Below are positions 39,901 to 47,363 of a stretch of 64,000 bases of DNA, piece by piece; positions within the stretch are counted from its first letter, which is position 1, and every line of letters begins with the position of its first letter. This DNA is from Litorilinea aerophila. Its GTDB lineage: Bacteria > Chloroflexota > Anaerolineae > Caldilineales > Caldilineaceae. The stretch spans positions 62,001-126,000 of the forward strand of contig NZ_VIGC02000010.1 in the NCBI RefSeq assembly GCF_006569185.2. Direction: 5' to 3'. A program made the translations under genes and the position numbers. Under the pieces are notes generated by a model that did no database searches, had not been told where the DNA came from, and saw only the letters and a program-made list of their open reading frames with translations.

Positions 39901-40436
39901 GCGTTGCAGTAACCACAGGCCACAATCAACTCCGGCTGAGCCGCCTGCGCCCGGCGGGCGAATTCGGCTAACAGCGCGGTCTTGCCCCGGCCGGCCTCGC
40001 CGGTTACAAAAACAAGGCGGCCCTCTCCGGCCAACGCCGCCGTAAAATGGCCGGTTAAACGTTCCAGCTCATTTTCGCGCCCCACAAAGCGACCCCATTC
40101 GCCGCCAGCCCGTTCCGGGGCTGTGGCCTCAAAAAAGGCCGGCACTGAAGGGGGGGCCGTATCACCCGCTTCGACAGGCCGGGCCGGCAGGGGCAGCGCA
40201 TCCACCGGCTGTTGGCCCAGGCCGCACTGAATGAACGTTTCGCGTTCGTCCGGTGGGATAGCCAGACAATCGGCCAGACGATGGGCCATCTGGCGTGAGG
40301 GTCGGCGCTCATCCCGTTCAATTTTTCTGATGGTGACCGGGGCGCAGCCAACTTGCCGGGCCAGGTTGACCTGGGTTAAGTCCAGCGCCTTGCGCTGCCG
40401 CCGGACCCAATAACCAAATGAAACGGTGTTTTCCAT
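36945..40436 (-). CDS. XRE-HTH / AAA ATPase / helical repeat / oligopeptide-binding-fold fusion regulator
   Basis: A 1163-residue fusion. Residues 8-62 are an XRE helix-turn-helix (LDLTQVNLARQVGCAPVTIR). Residues ~115-400 are an AAA_16/STAND ATPase with Walker A GEAGRGKT (146-153) and Walker B LLILLDDLQWAD. Helical TPR-like repeats follow to ~660. Residues ~680-1163 are a family 5 oligopeptide-binding protein (DPTRPRSIWSVGLAHQLFSG; HLRNDVFWSDGVPVTAGDF). No signal peptide or membrane helix exists, so the binding fold must work in the cytoplasm as a ligand sensor. E. coli SgrR also joins an HTH to this fold, but without the ATPase. It is divergent from the DUF4242 gene, with repeated GTATCA sites between them. 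Confidence 0.9.
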   Translation of the reverse strand: MENTVSFGYWVRRQRKALDLTQVNLARQVGCAPVTIRKIERDERRPSRQMAHRLADCLAIPPDERETFIQCGLGQQPVDALPLPARPVEAGDTAPPSVPAFFEATAPERAGGEWGRFVGRENELERLTGHFTAALAGEGRLVFVTGEAGRGKTALLAEFARRAQAAQPELIVACGYCNAYAGIGGDPFLPFRDVIEMLSGDVETRWAAGIIDREQARRLWASAPATIQTLFEVGPNLVDLFVPAHILSERFKGQPPSGQRQPGLLEQRHLFDQITKALQAVARKQPLLILLDDLQWADVTSINLLFHLGRRLSGSRILIAGAYRPSEVALGQPALQPEPRQQHPLEAVIHELRRYFGNIQIDLDRFEPARGRKLVDALLDRDSNRLPDSFRTALFWQTKGHPLFTIELVREMQDRGDLIRDEAGHWVLKAETLNWSALPVRVEAIIEQRLARLDETLRNILTIASVEGEVFCAQVLARVQKTDERQILHQISRDLQQRHRLVREHGELIIGQQRLSRFRFGHILFQQYLYNRLSPGERRLLHSEIGRALESLCAEGLEAVTLLLAHHFATAGEIEKAIHYLLQAGNRARALYAHEEAIEHYQQALSFMRKAGQHEQAARTLMKLGLAHHLNFDFKQAHQAYAEGFTLWQQIREARPGPDPHLPPAPHALRTNWRDPGTLDPTRPRSIWSVGLAHQLFSGLLTLNSELDVAPDVAHRWEVSDGGHTYVFHLRNDVFWSDGVPVTAGDFEYAWRRALDPAGWASFAGALLDDIKGGSAFRQGESADSNLVAVRAIDDLTLMVELEGPTNYFPHLLAFPTTFPIPRHQVEQYGEAWAEAGHLVTNGPFSLAAWRPEESITLRRNPTYHHPWRGNVAQLEISLNTGPANLLQQYQAGALDLLHLHLLPPADMDSARQWYAADYLSGPQLLTNYVWFIQITRPPLNDARVRQALTLALDKEELANVAMRGYVYPAHGGFVPPEMPGYAPEVGLPYDPARARQLLAEAGYPAGRNFPPLEALNRPDHEPLARYCQHAWREVLGIEIPWKTVSLPALFERYEQSPPDLALGLWVADYPDPDCFLRVSVGLDTPNWNNETYKNLIETARRVTGQAERIQLYTQAERILAQDAPIIPLAYGRVHVLLKPWVKSYQLSTMKGQFWRDIVIEPH

Positions 40437-40653
40437 ATCACGTTCGTTACAGTATCAGTAGAGCCAATTTTTGGAGCAGAACGGGCTCCCACGCCTGTGA
40501 ATCGGCGGCGTGGGAGCCGCCTCCGCTGTAAATTTGGATATACTGAGTATCACTTTTGTATCACAAATAGCTACCCACGAAGCGGTGGATTGTGCTTTAA
40601 TGAGCTTAGGTCAATGAATTTTACAAATTTCACTATAAGAAAGGAGATTAGCC
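40437..40653. promoter_or_regulatory. Divergent control region with GTATCA repeats and a hairpin
   Basis: GTATCA occurs at 40452-40457, 40547-40552 and 40558-40563, the last two exactly 11 bp (one helical turn) apart. A perfect 12-bp hairpin (40484-40495 with 40507-40518) lies between. Location between a regulator gene and its divergent neighbour suggests operators. Confidence 0.4.
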
Positions 40654-40929
40654 ATGCCAAAGTTTATCATTGAACGAAGCATCCCTCAAGCCGGCCAATT
40701 ATCGAGCCAGGAGTTGCAGGCCATTTCACAAAGTAGCAACAATGTCCTCAAAGAGATGGGCAAACCGTACACTTGGGTGCAGAGTTTCGTGGCCGGCGAC
40801 AAGATTTACTGCATCCATATTGCGCCCGATGAAGAAACGGTGCGGGAGCACGCCCGGCTGGGTGGTTTTCCGGTCGACAGCGTGGCCGAGGTCAAAGCGG
40901 TGATTGATCCGGCCACCGGCGGCCAGTAA
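40654..40929 (+). CDS. DUF4242 small protein
   Basis: A 91-residue protein, MPKFIIERSIPQAG..., with the ferredoxin-like alpha/beta pattern of DUF4242; the family includes nickel-binding SCO4226-type proteins. Conserved features seen are WVQSFVAGDKIYCIH and the two histidines in CIHIAPDEE and EHARLGG. The molecular role is unknown. AAGGAGATT is an excellent ribosome site. It is transcribed divergently from the fused regulator and could be its target. No attC-like site flanks it. Confidence 0.88.
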   Translation: MPKFIIERSIPQAGQLSSQELQAISQSSNNVLKEMGKPYTWVQSFVAGDKIYCIHIAPDEETVREHARLGGFPVDSVAEVKAVIDPATGGQ

Positions 40930-41082
40930 TCACCGGTTGCTCAGTGACCCTCTTTCACCATTCGGTCATTTAGATAGTATTTTGAGTTGCCGATTTCTGC
41001 CGGAGGAGATGGACTCAGCCTGCGGCACGGCAACGGGCGTTGGTAAGCCAACGACAATGAAAACCTGGAGATTGGAGACTGG

Positions 41083-41129
41083 AGATTAGGAGATTAGGAG
41101 ATTGGGCTAATCTCCTAATCTCCTAATCT
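41083..41129. repeat. Perfect 21-bp inverted repeat with 5-nt loop
   Basis: 41083-41103 (agattaggagattaggagatt) pairs exactly with 41109-41129. Each arm is itself a repeat of the unit agattagg. It lies 27 bp upstream of the FG-GAP gene. Without a T-run it is more likely a leader hairpin or repeat element than a terminator. Confidence 0.6.
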
Positions 41130-41156
41130 TCCAATCGCTATTTTCAGGGGAGATAA

Positions 41157-43286
41157 ATGACAACGCAGAGATTGCCTGTTTTGATTCGCCTGACCGCGAC
41201 GCTGGTGATTTTATGCGGGGTGTTGGGCGCCGGAATGTTGCCCCTCAAGGCAGGGCCGCCCCCATCCCCGCAAGGGCAAAGCGGAACGGTTCACTTCACC
41301 GACAGCGGCCAGGCGTTAGGCGGCAACGCCTACAGCTATGATGTCGCCTTAGGCGATTTGGACGGCGACGGCGACCTGGACGCCTTTGTGGCCAATACCT
41401 GGGACGGCGTTTCAAGCCGAACCAACATCATCTGGGTCAACCAGGGCGGCGCGCAGGGCGGCGTCCCCGGGGTGTTTGCCGACAGCGGCCAGAACTTGGG
41501 CGCTGAGTCGGGGGTGGCTGTGGCCCTGGGCGATGTGGATGGCGATGCTGATTTGGATGCCTTTGTGCTCAACGACGGCCTGCCGGCCAAAATCTGGCTC
41601 AATTCGGGCGGCCTCTTTACCGATAGCGGCCAAAGCCTGGTCGTTGATTTGGGGTTGGCCGTGGCCCTGGGCGATTTGGACGGCGACAGCGACCTTGACG
41701 CCTTTGTGGTTGGCAACGTGGGCCGGGCCGATACGGTCTGGCTGAACCAGGGCGGGGATCAGGGCGGCGCGCCTGGCGTCTTTGTGGACAGCGGCCAGAC
41801 GCTTGGCCCGGGTGGCAACACCGCCGTTTCGCTGGGGGATGTTGATAATGATGGCGATCTGGACGCCCTGGTTGGCGATTTTGGCGGCAGTACCCTGTGG
41901 CTCAATCAAGGGGGGCTACAGGGGGGGGCCGCCGGTGTTTTTGCCCAAGGGACCACCCTGGGCAGCGCCAATAGCCTTGCTGTCGTCCTGGCTGATTTGG
42001 ATGGCGACGCCGCCCTCGACGCCTTCCTGGCCAACGACGGGCCTGATCAGGTCTGGCTGCAACAGGGCGGCGTGTTGGCCAACAGCGGCCAATCGTTGGG
42101 CAACGCTGCCAGCCGCGGGGTGGCCCTGGCCGATTTGGATGGCGACGCCGATTTGGACGCCTTTGTCAGCGTCACCGGGCCGAACCTGGTGTGGCTGAAC
42201 CAGGGGGGAGTATTCTCATCCAGTGGCCTGGCTTTGGGTAGCGCCGCCAGCGAAGCTGTGGCCCTGGGCGATTTGGACGGCGACGGCGCCATTGACGCCT
42301 TTGTAGCCAATTGGGGCGCACCCAACAAGGTCTGGCTGAACCAGACTGCGCCCCCTGACCCGCAGGCCGATCTGATGGTGCAGGCCTCCGGCCCGGTGGC
42401 CATAAACATTGCTGGTACTAACCTGGTTGATCATAAAGCCACTGTCACCAACCTGGGGCCGGTTACCGCCACCAATGTATCGCTAACACTAGACACAAGC
42501 CGCATCCACGAAATATCCTCTATAAACGATGCTTTTGGACGCTGCTTTCCCCCAAACGACGGAGAAATCTGTTCGTATCCGTTCTTTGGTAGCGGCGTTA
42601 ACCATAGTGTAAATATTGAGTATTCTGTTGTCGCGATGAATAATTCGGTGGACATCTACCGGGGTGGGGTTACCAGCCAATTTAGCGTCAACAGCGACAC
42701 CACCGACCCAAACCCAGGCAATAATTGGGCTCAGGTGGGGACCGATATCTACGATTGCGATATGGCAGCCTGTTGGCTGGAAGAGTTCTTTTGTGTACTC
42801 TCTTTCCCTGCATCCTCAATGCGCAGCGATTCGTCAGGTCTCATCAGCCAGGCCATAGCGGCCACTCAGGTGGCCTTTGATCTGCCGCTTTATTACCGGG
42901 TGCGGGATGAAATTTTGGCCGGCAGCCCCAACGGCCAGCACTACACCGATCTCTACTACACCCACAACGCCGAAATCACCACCCTGGTCCTCAGCAATAC
43001 AACGGTGATGTCGCAAGCCCTGCAAACAATCCAGATTTGGGAGCCGAACCTGCGGGCGCTGGTTGAGGGTCAGGGCGACAGCGCCACCATCACCGCGGCC
43101 CAAATTCAGGCAATGGACGATTTTTTGCAAACCATGTCTGCGTTGGGCAGTCCCGCCCTGCAAGCCGCCATCACCGAAGAACGGGCCAAACTACCGGCGT
43201 TGAACACTTTTGTCGGCATGAGTATGGCTCAGGCCCGCAGCAGTGTGGTCGGATATGGGGTATATCTGCCGGTTATCCTCAAATGA
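41157..43286 (+). CDS. Secreted FG-GAP/VCBS repeat protein
   Basis: A 709-residue exported protein. The N-terminal hydrophobic segment (LIRLTATLVILCGVLGAGML) is a signal peptide. Residues ~40-395 hold seven or so FG-GAP/VCBS repeats with the calcium-binding pattern DLDGDGDLDAFV, probably one beta-propeller. A DUF11/CARDB-like domain follows (ADLMVQASGPVAINIAGTN), and then a Cys-containing helical region. The protein ends VYLPVILK, a short aliphatic-Leu-Pro-basic tail that I associate with exported Chloroflexota proteins. Function is unknown; adhesion or carbohydrate contact is typical of such repeats. Confidence 0.88.
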   Translation: MTTQRLPVLIRLTATLVILCGVLGAGMLPLKAGPPPSPQGQSGTVHFTDSGQALGGNAYSYDVALGDLDGDGDLDAFVANTWDGVSSRTNIIWVNQGGAQGGVPGVFADSGQNLGAESGVAVALGDVDGDADLDAFVLNDGLPAKIWLNSGGLFTDSGQSLVVDLGLAVALGDLDGDSDLDAFVVGNVGRADTVWLNQGGDQGGAPGVFVDSGQTLGPGGNTAVSLGDVDNDGDLDALVGDFGGSTLWLNQGGLQGGAAGVFAQGTTLGSANSLAVVLADLDGDAALDAFLANDGPDQVWLQQGGVLANSGQSLGNAASRGVALADLDGDADLDAFVSVTGPNLVWLNQGGVFSSSGLALGSAASEAVALGDLDGDGAIDAFVANWGAPNKVWLNQTAPPDPQADLMVQASGPVAINIAGTNLVDHKATVTNLGPVTATNVSLTLDTSRIHEISSINDAFGRCFPPNDGEICSYPFFGSGVNHSVNIEYSVVAMNNSVDIYRGGVTSQFSVNSDTTDPNPGNNWAQVGTDIYDCDMAACWLEEFFCVLSFPASSMRSDSSGLISQAIAATQVAFDLPLYYRVRDEILAGSPNGQHYTDLYYTHNAEITTLVLSNTTVMSQALQTIQIWEPNLRALVEGQGDSATITAAQIQAMDDFLQTMSALGSPALQAAITEERAKLPALNTFVGMSMAQARSSVVGYGVYLPVILK

Positions 43287-43320
43287 GACATAAAGTCAGA
43301 AATAAAGGGAACAGAGACCC

Positions 43321-43821
43321 ATGAAAGCCGAAGATTTGCGTTTACTACAAAAACCGCTCAAAAAGCGCTATCAGGAACAGCCCGAAGCTGCCCTGATTAC
43401 CCTTAAAGCGCAAGGCCAACTTGGTGAAGGGATTGCTTGTAAGGTGGAAACCGGAAAAGCCCTGGTGGAAGCAGGGTTGCACCCCGCCACAGGCGGCGAT
43501 GGGTTCCTGGCATGCTCAGGAGATATGCTTCTTGAAGCATTGGTTGCCTGCGCAGGCGTAACGCTATGTGCCGTCGCCACTGCCATTGGGGTAGAGGTAC
43601 ACGGCGGCGTTGTCAAGGCAGAAGGGGATTTAGATTTTCGGGGCACGCTCGGCGTGTCTAAAGAAGTCCCTGTTGGGTTTCAGAAAATTCGGCTGCAATT
43701 TGATTTAGATACAGAGGCCACTGCCGACGAGTTAGCTACTCTGCTCCGACTGACAGAACGGTATTGCGTTGTTTACCAAACGCTCCGCCACCCCGCCAGG
43801 ATTGATGTTGCATTTTCCTAA
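43321..43821 (+). CDS. OsmC/Ohr family protein
   Basis: A 166-residue OsmC-like protein. The two family cysteines are visible, in LVACAGVTL and in RYCVVYQTL. In the family they reduce organic hydroperoxides. The length and the beta-rich N-terminus fit. It lies 34 bp after the FG-GAP gene on the same strand, with AAAGGGA upstream of the ATG. Directly downstream is attC-like site (d), whose polarity is opposite to this gene, so it is probably not a normally oriented cassette. Confidence 0.9.
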   Translation: MKAEDLRLLQKPLKKRYQEQPEAALITLKAQGQLGEGIACKVETGKALVEAGLHPATGGDGFLACSGDMLLEALVACAGVTLCAVATAIGVEVHGGVVKAEGDLDFRGTLGVSKEVPVGFQKIRLQFDLDTEATADELATLLRLTERYCVVYQTLRHPARIDVAFS

Positions 43822-43845
43822 AGCCCATCAACGGAAATCGAAGCA

Positions 43846-43928
43846 AGCTAATGGCGCGACGGGTCAGCCGTGCGAGACGGGGCGCGTAGCGCACCAGCCG
43901 AAGCATCGGCTGCATCCGCTTGTTCGGC
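43846..43928 (-). repeat. attC-like recombination site (d)
   Basis: An 83-bp site with outer boxes AGCTAAT (43846-43852, degenerate) and GTTCGGC (43922-43928). The inner arms gggtcagccg and cggctgcatcc pair with one unpaired base in the right-hand arm. Nearly identical to site (c) at 47281. Confidence 0.5.
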
Positions 43929-44010
43929 CGCCGCGAGCGCAGCGAGCAAGGCCGACAAGCGGGCGAAGCCCGCCGCGCCATTCAGCCGAGCGCGCAGCGG
44001 TCGGCTGAAC
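43850..44010. repeat. ~160-bp palindromic block, copy 1
   Basis: This block and 47285-47443 are direct copies that differ at only a handful of positions. It comprises attC-like site (d) plus a palindrome-rich segment (for example cttgttcggcc ... ggccgacaag). In this copy it ends in GCTGAAC, the outer box of attC-like site (b). Such long near-identical copies are typical of sites within one chromosomal integron. Confidence 0.75.
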
Positions 44011-44085
44011 GCTGCGCCTCAGCTGCGCCCGAAAGCGGGAGCGTAGCGGACGCTGTAGGGCGTCAGCTGCAGGCGGTTGTTGGGC
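44004..44085 (-). repeat. attC-like recombination site (b)
   Basis: An 82-bp site with outer boxes GCTGAAC (44004-44010) and GTTGGGC (44079-44085, perfect GTTRRRY). The inner arms gcgcctcagctgcgccc and gggcgtcagctgcaggc pair with two unpaired bases, both in the right-hand arm, as in classical attC sites. Before the insertion sequence arrived it would have lain ~20 bp beyond the methyltransferase stop codon, the expected cassette spacing. Confidence 0.65.
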
Positions 44086-44103
44086 GCAGGAACGGGTGCC
44101 GAG

Positions 44104-45422
44104 GGCGTTGTTGCATAACCCTTCTTTGGCGCTATACTGTGCGGAATGTGTGCGCGTGGGCTGTGAAGGAGGGGATGGTGGGCCAACGAGTGCTGCCGGA
44201 ACGCAAGTCGCGTGAGGCGATCATCGCCAGTTTGCTGGCCGACGGCATCCTGACCGACGACGACATCGCCGAACTGGTCGCACAAGCGGCTGTCGACCAA
44301 GCCCGAGCAATCATGCGTAAGCATCGCCAGCCAGCCGCCACCAAACGCCGCAAGCCGAGCACTCCTCCTCCCGCGCCGCCCGCTCCGCCTGCGCCACTCA
44401 CACCGCCTCCGCCTCCTGCTCCGCCACCACCTGCTGCCAACAACCGCTATCGCATTCGCAACTGGAAAGCCTATAATCAAGCCCTCATCCAGCGCGGCAG
44501 CCTGACGATTTGGTTCGACCAAGACGCCCTTGCAGGCTGGACCAATGATCTGCCCAACGGTCTGCCAGGACGCGATATCACCTATTCCGACACCGCTATC
44601 CTGACTATGCTCACGCTCAAGGCGGTCTTTCATCTCCCCTTGCGCGCGACCCAAGGTCTGACTGCTTCGATCCTGCGTCTCCCCAGCTTGTGCTTCCCAT
44701 TCCAGATTACAGCACGCTGTCGCGCCGCGGCAAGATGCTGCGCGTGCCTTTCCCCCTCGAACGACGTGACGCGCGTCACATCGTGATTGACTCGAGTGGG
44801 CTGAAAATCTACGGCGAAGGCGAATGGAAGGTGCGCCAGCATGGCTGGCGCAAGCGACGGACCTGGCGCAAAATCCATCTGGGCGTGGACGAAACGACCC
44901 AGGAGGTCGTGGCATGTGTAGTGACCGAGCGCGAGAAAGCCGATGGTGAAGCACTGCCGCAGCTCTTGGAGCAGATTATCGACCCACTGACACAGGTCAG
45001 CGCGGACGGCAGCTACGACACGGCGGATGTGTATCACGCCATCCTTGACCGGGCAGCCACGCCGGTCATTCCGCCTCGCGCGAACGCGGTCGTCAATACT
45101 GGGCCCGCGTGGGCTGCTCGCAACACCACGGTGGCACGGGTGGGCGAGATTGGACGACGTGCGTGGACGGTCGAGGCCGGCTATCATCGACGCAGTCTGG
45201 CTGAAACGGCGATGTTCCGTTTGAAACCGCTCTTTGGGGATCACCTGCGCAGCCGGACGACGGAGGGACAACGGACCGAAGGCGCGATCCGCTGCGCCGC
45301 ACTCAACCGCATGACGCGGCTTGGCATGCCCGACAGTTACAAGGTTCTGGCTGCCTGAGCTACACGGAAACGGGAGCAGTGCGCTCTGTTTTTCCCCTCG
45401 TCTCAAGTTATGCAACAAAGCC
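44104..45422 (+). mobile_element. IS5-family insertion sequence, complete
   Basis: A 1319-bp element. The left end GGCGTTGTTGCATAAC (44104-44119) and the inverted right end (45407-45422) differ at one base. The 8-bp sequence GTGCCGAG flanks both sides (44096-44103 and 45423-45430) as a target duplication, which fixes the ends. The terminal sequence is close to that of IS903-type members (GGCTTTGTTG). It inserted between the methyltransferase stop and attC-like site (b). Confidence 0.9.
44175..45358 (+). pseudogene. IS5-family transposase, split by a frameshift
   Basis: The first frame (44175-44786) reads from MVGQRVLPERKSREAII through a poly-Pro/Ala linker (residues ~57-91) into the IS5 domain, YRIRNWKAYNQALIQRGSLT, with LPLRATQGL. 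The second frame (44690-45358) continues LPIPDYSTLSRRGK, IVIDSSGLKIYGEGEW (first catalytic Asp) and the later Asp (SADGSYD) and Glu of the DDE triad. The switch occurs at a CCCC run (44681-44684) and needs one extra base or a -1 slip. It is either a broken gene or one expressed by ribosomal frameshifting. The ~90-residue N-terminal extension with the Pro-rich linker is unusual for this family. Confidence 0.85.
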
Positions 45423-45432
45423 GTGCCGAGTT

Positions 45433-46464
45433 TTAGACTGGTATGGCCTCCACGATACTTGCCCCAGCGGCTGTGGGGACCACACGCGCCAGGGCAAACC
45501 CCGCAGCGCGAAAGAGCGCCTCGTATTCGGTGGCTGTCCGTTCGCGTGCCCCCAACAGCACGAGCATGTGCAGGTCCAACCATTTGCCGAAGAATGGCTC
45601 CTCACCCGGCGGCAGCACGAGCTCGACCACCAGCAGCTTCCCGTGCGCGGGTATCGCCCGGCGACACTGCCGGAGAATCGCCACGCTCCGCTCGTCGTCC
45701 CAGTCGTGCAGGATTTGGGCGAGTACGTACGCGTCCCCACCGGAAGGGACCTCGACGAAGAAGTCCCCGCCGACGGTCGTGCAGCGCTCTGCCACCCCAG
45801 CCCCCGCCAGCTGCTCCCCAGCAGCGGCGACCACGTGGGGCTGGTCGAATAAGATCCCTCGTGCGGCAGGATGGCGCCGCAGAATGGCCGCGAGCAAGGT
45901 CCCGTAGCTGCCCCCCACGTCCACCACGGTCTTGAACGGCGAGAAGTCATACGCCTCCACCACCGCACCGACGAGTTGCGTGGTCCAGCCGGTCATCGCC
46001 TCATTGAACACGCGGTCGGACTCGGGATGTTGGGCGAGATACGTGAAGTAGCTGGTGCCGAACTGCCGCTCGAAGGCGGTCTCCCCGGTCTGTACGCTGT
46101 AGAGGATGTCACCCCAGGCACGGTACTGCTCCTCGGCGTACATGATGGCCAGCGCGCGCATGGAGTCGGGTGTCCCGGTCCGCAGTAGCGCCGCCAGCGG
46201 GGTGAGCGCGAAGGTGCCAGGAAGCGCTTCGGTGAAGACGCGAACGCTGGCGAGCGCCCGCAGCACGCGCCGGAGAGAGGAGGCGTCGGTCTGGGTCGCT
46301 GCGGCGAGTTCCTCGACCGGTCGCGGCCCGTCGGCAAGCAGGTCGGCCACGCCCAGCTTGGCAGCGACGTAGAGCGCCTGTGAGACCCAGTAGCCAGTCA
46401 TCATCTGAAGCAGGGTCGCGGGTGGCGGGACGGGGTCCACACCGGTCGGGTCATTCTCAGACAT
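45433..46464 (-). CDS. SAM-dependent O-methyltransferase (acetylserotonin OMT type)
   Basis: A 343-residue class I methyltransferase of the family 2/hydroxyneurosporene type. It has an N-terminal winged-helix dimerisation domain (MTGYWVSQALYVAAKLGVAD) and the AdoMet-binding motif VVDVGGSYGTLLAAIL, where the usual third Gly is Ser. The catalytic region ILHDWDDERSVAIL carries the conserved His-Asp. It methylates a hydroxyl on an unknown small molecule. I chose ATG 46464 because AGGAGGT lies 5 bp ahead; GTG 46470 would overlap that site. It sits as an integron cassette: attC-like (a) ends 33 bp upstream, and attC-like (b) followed ~20 bp downstream before the IS inserted. Confidence 0.9.
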   Translation of the reverse strand: MSENDPTGVDPVPPPATLLQMMTGYWVSQALYVAAKLGVADLLADGPRPVEELAAATQTDASSLRRVLRALASVRVFTEALPGTFALTPLAALLRTGTPDSMRALAIMYAEEQYRAWGDILYSVQTGETAFERQFGTSYFTYLAQHPESDRVFNEAMTGWTTQLVGAVVEAYDFSPFKTVVDVGGSYGTLLAAILRRHPAARGILFDQPHVVAAAGEQLAGAGVAERCTTVGGDFFVEVPSGGDAYVLAQILHDWDDERSVAILRQCRRAIPAHGKLLVVELVLPPGEEPFFGKWLDLHMLVLLGARERTATEYEALFRAAGFALARVVPTAAGASIVEAIPV

Positions 46465-46497
46465 ACCCACCTCCTGAATGAGAAAGGAACTTGTGAC

Positions 46498-46623
46498 GCC
46501 TAACGGTTGGTTTCAGCGGCAGCGGCGGGACGGGCAAGACCCCTTCGCCCAAAAACTACTCCGCTGGCTCGCGGCGCATACCCTCAACGGCAAAGCCGCT
46601 GTCCGCTGAAAACGGTGTTGGGC
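46498..46623 (-). repeat. attC recombination site (a)
   Basis: The best attC in the window, 126 bp. Its outer boxes are both consensus: GCCTAAC (46498-46504, RYYYAAC) and GTTGGGC (46617-46623, GTTRRRY). The inner arms ttcagcggcagcgg and ccgctgtccgctgaa pair with one unpaired base in the right-hand arm. It lies 10 bp after the DUF2442 stop and 33 bp before the methyltransferase start, so it belongs to the DUF4160/DUF2442 cassette, read on the minus strand. Confidence 0.75.
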
Positions 46624-46633
46624 GGGGCTGCTC

Positions 46634-46945
46634 CTACGTAGAACCGGACTTCTTTCGGCTGGCTAGCCACTTTTGTAACGACTTCTGACTCTCACCTGAC
46701 GGAATACCTGCCAACAAATGCGCCACACTGATGTCTTCATCCAATTCTGGCCAGTGAATGCCTTGTCCCCCCCCAATTAGGCGCCATTTCTTTCGTTCTT
46801 CCGCTGTGCCATGCAGTAACCGCGGATACCAGACTAACGGCACGACGATCGTCCGCCCATCATCGAGCGCAACGATCAATTCATCGTCTGTCACTTTCAC
46901 GTCCTGGGCTTTTGCCAGCCGTAGTTCAATCGCTAAAGTGCTCAT
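46634..46945 (-). CDS. DUF2442 protein
   Basis: A 103-residue protein of DUF2442. Characteristic features are VTDDELIVALDDGRTIVVPLVWYPRLL and GGGQGIHWPELDEDISVAHLL. It overlaps the DUF4160 gene by 20 bp. Adjacent DUF4160/DUF2442 genes are a frequent pair suspected of being a toxin-antitoxin-like module; the biochemical activity is not established. Together they form one integron cassette ending in attC (a). Confidence 0.92.
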   Translation of the reverse strand: MSTLAIELRLAKAQDVKVTDDELIVALDDGRTIVVPLVWYPRLLHGTAEERKKWRLIGGGQGIHWPELDEDISVAHLLAGIPSGESQKSLQKWLASRKKSGST

Positions 46946-47165
46946 TCCACTGCTCCAAAATCATCGCTTGTCGCTCTTCCACCAGTTGTTGAATCCGCCG
47001 GGCTTCGTGGGGACGAAAACCGCCGCTGTCTTGCAATCGTACTGGGTTAAGCCAGAACTTGGCAATTTTCCCTTCCCTTTCCACATGAACATGAGGTGGC
47101 TCATTTCGATCACCGGAGTAGAAGAAGAAACGGTATGGACCTACATAGGCTATTGTAGGGGACAT
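46926..47165 (-). CDS. DUF4160 protein
   Basis: A 79-residue DUF4160 protein with the typical start SPTIAYVGPYRFFFYSGD and the His-containing NEPPHVHVEREGKIAKFWL, then a helical C-terminus (EARRIQQLVEERQ). It is the upstream partner of DUF2442 (20-bp overlap, so co-translated) and was possibly gained as a stabilising toxin-antitoxin-like cassette. The start codon lies ~115 bp after attC-like site (c) in cassette polarity. Confidence 0.92.
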   Translation of the reverse strand: MSPTIAYVGPYRFFFYSGDRNEPPHVHVEREGKIAKFWLNPVRLQDSGGFRPHEARRIQQLVEERQAMILEQWNEHFSD

Positions 47166-47280
47166 AGCAAGCCGATGGCTTTTCGAGGCATCAGAAAACT
47201 GCGTATTTGGTCAGCCAACAAAGTGACTTTTGTTAGTTTACCATCATCTTTGCTTGATTGCCTAGACACAGATGTGCCCC

Positions 47281-47363
47281 GCCCAATGGCGCGGCGGGTC
47301 AGCCGTGCGAGGCGGGGCGCGTAGCGCACCAGCCGAAGCATCGGCTGCACCCGCTTGTTCGGC
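47281..47363 (-). repeat. attC-like recombination site (c)
   Basis: An 83-bp site with outer boxes GCCCAAT (47281-47287) and GTTCGGC (47357-47363). Inner arms gcgggtcagccg and cggctgcacccgc pair with one unpaired G in the right-hand arm. It is the intI-proximal site of the array. Confidence 0.55.

Noticed and set aside
41043-41130. Possible CRISPR-like repeat near agattaggagattagg
   Set aside because: The units are contiguous, without spacers, and form a single hairpin; there are no cas genes in the window.
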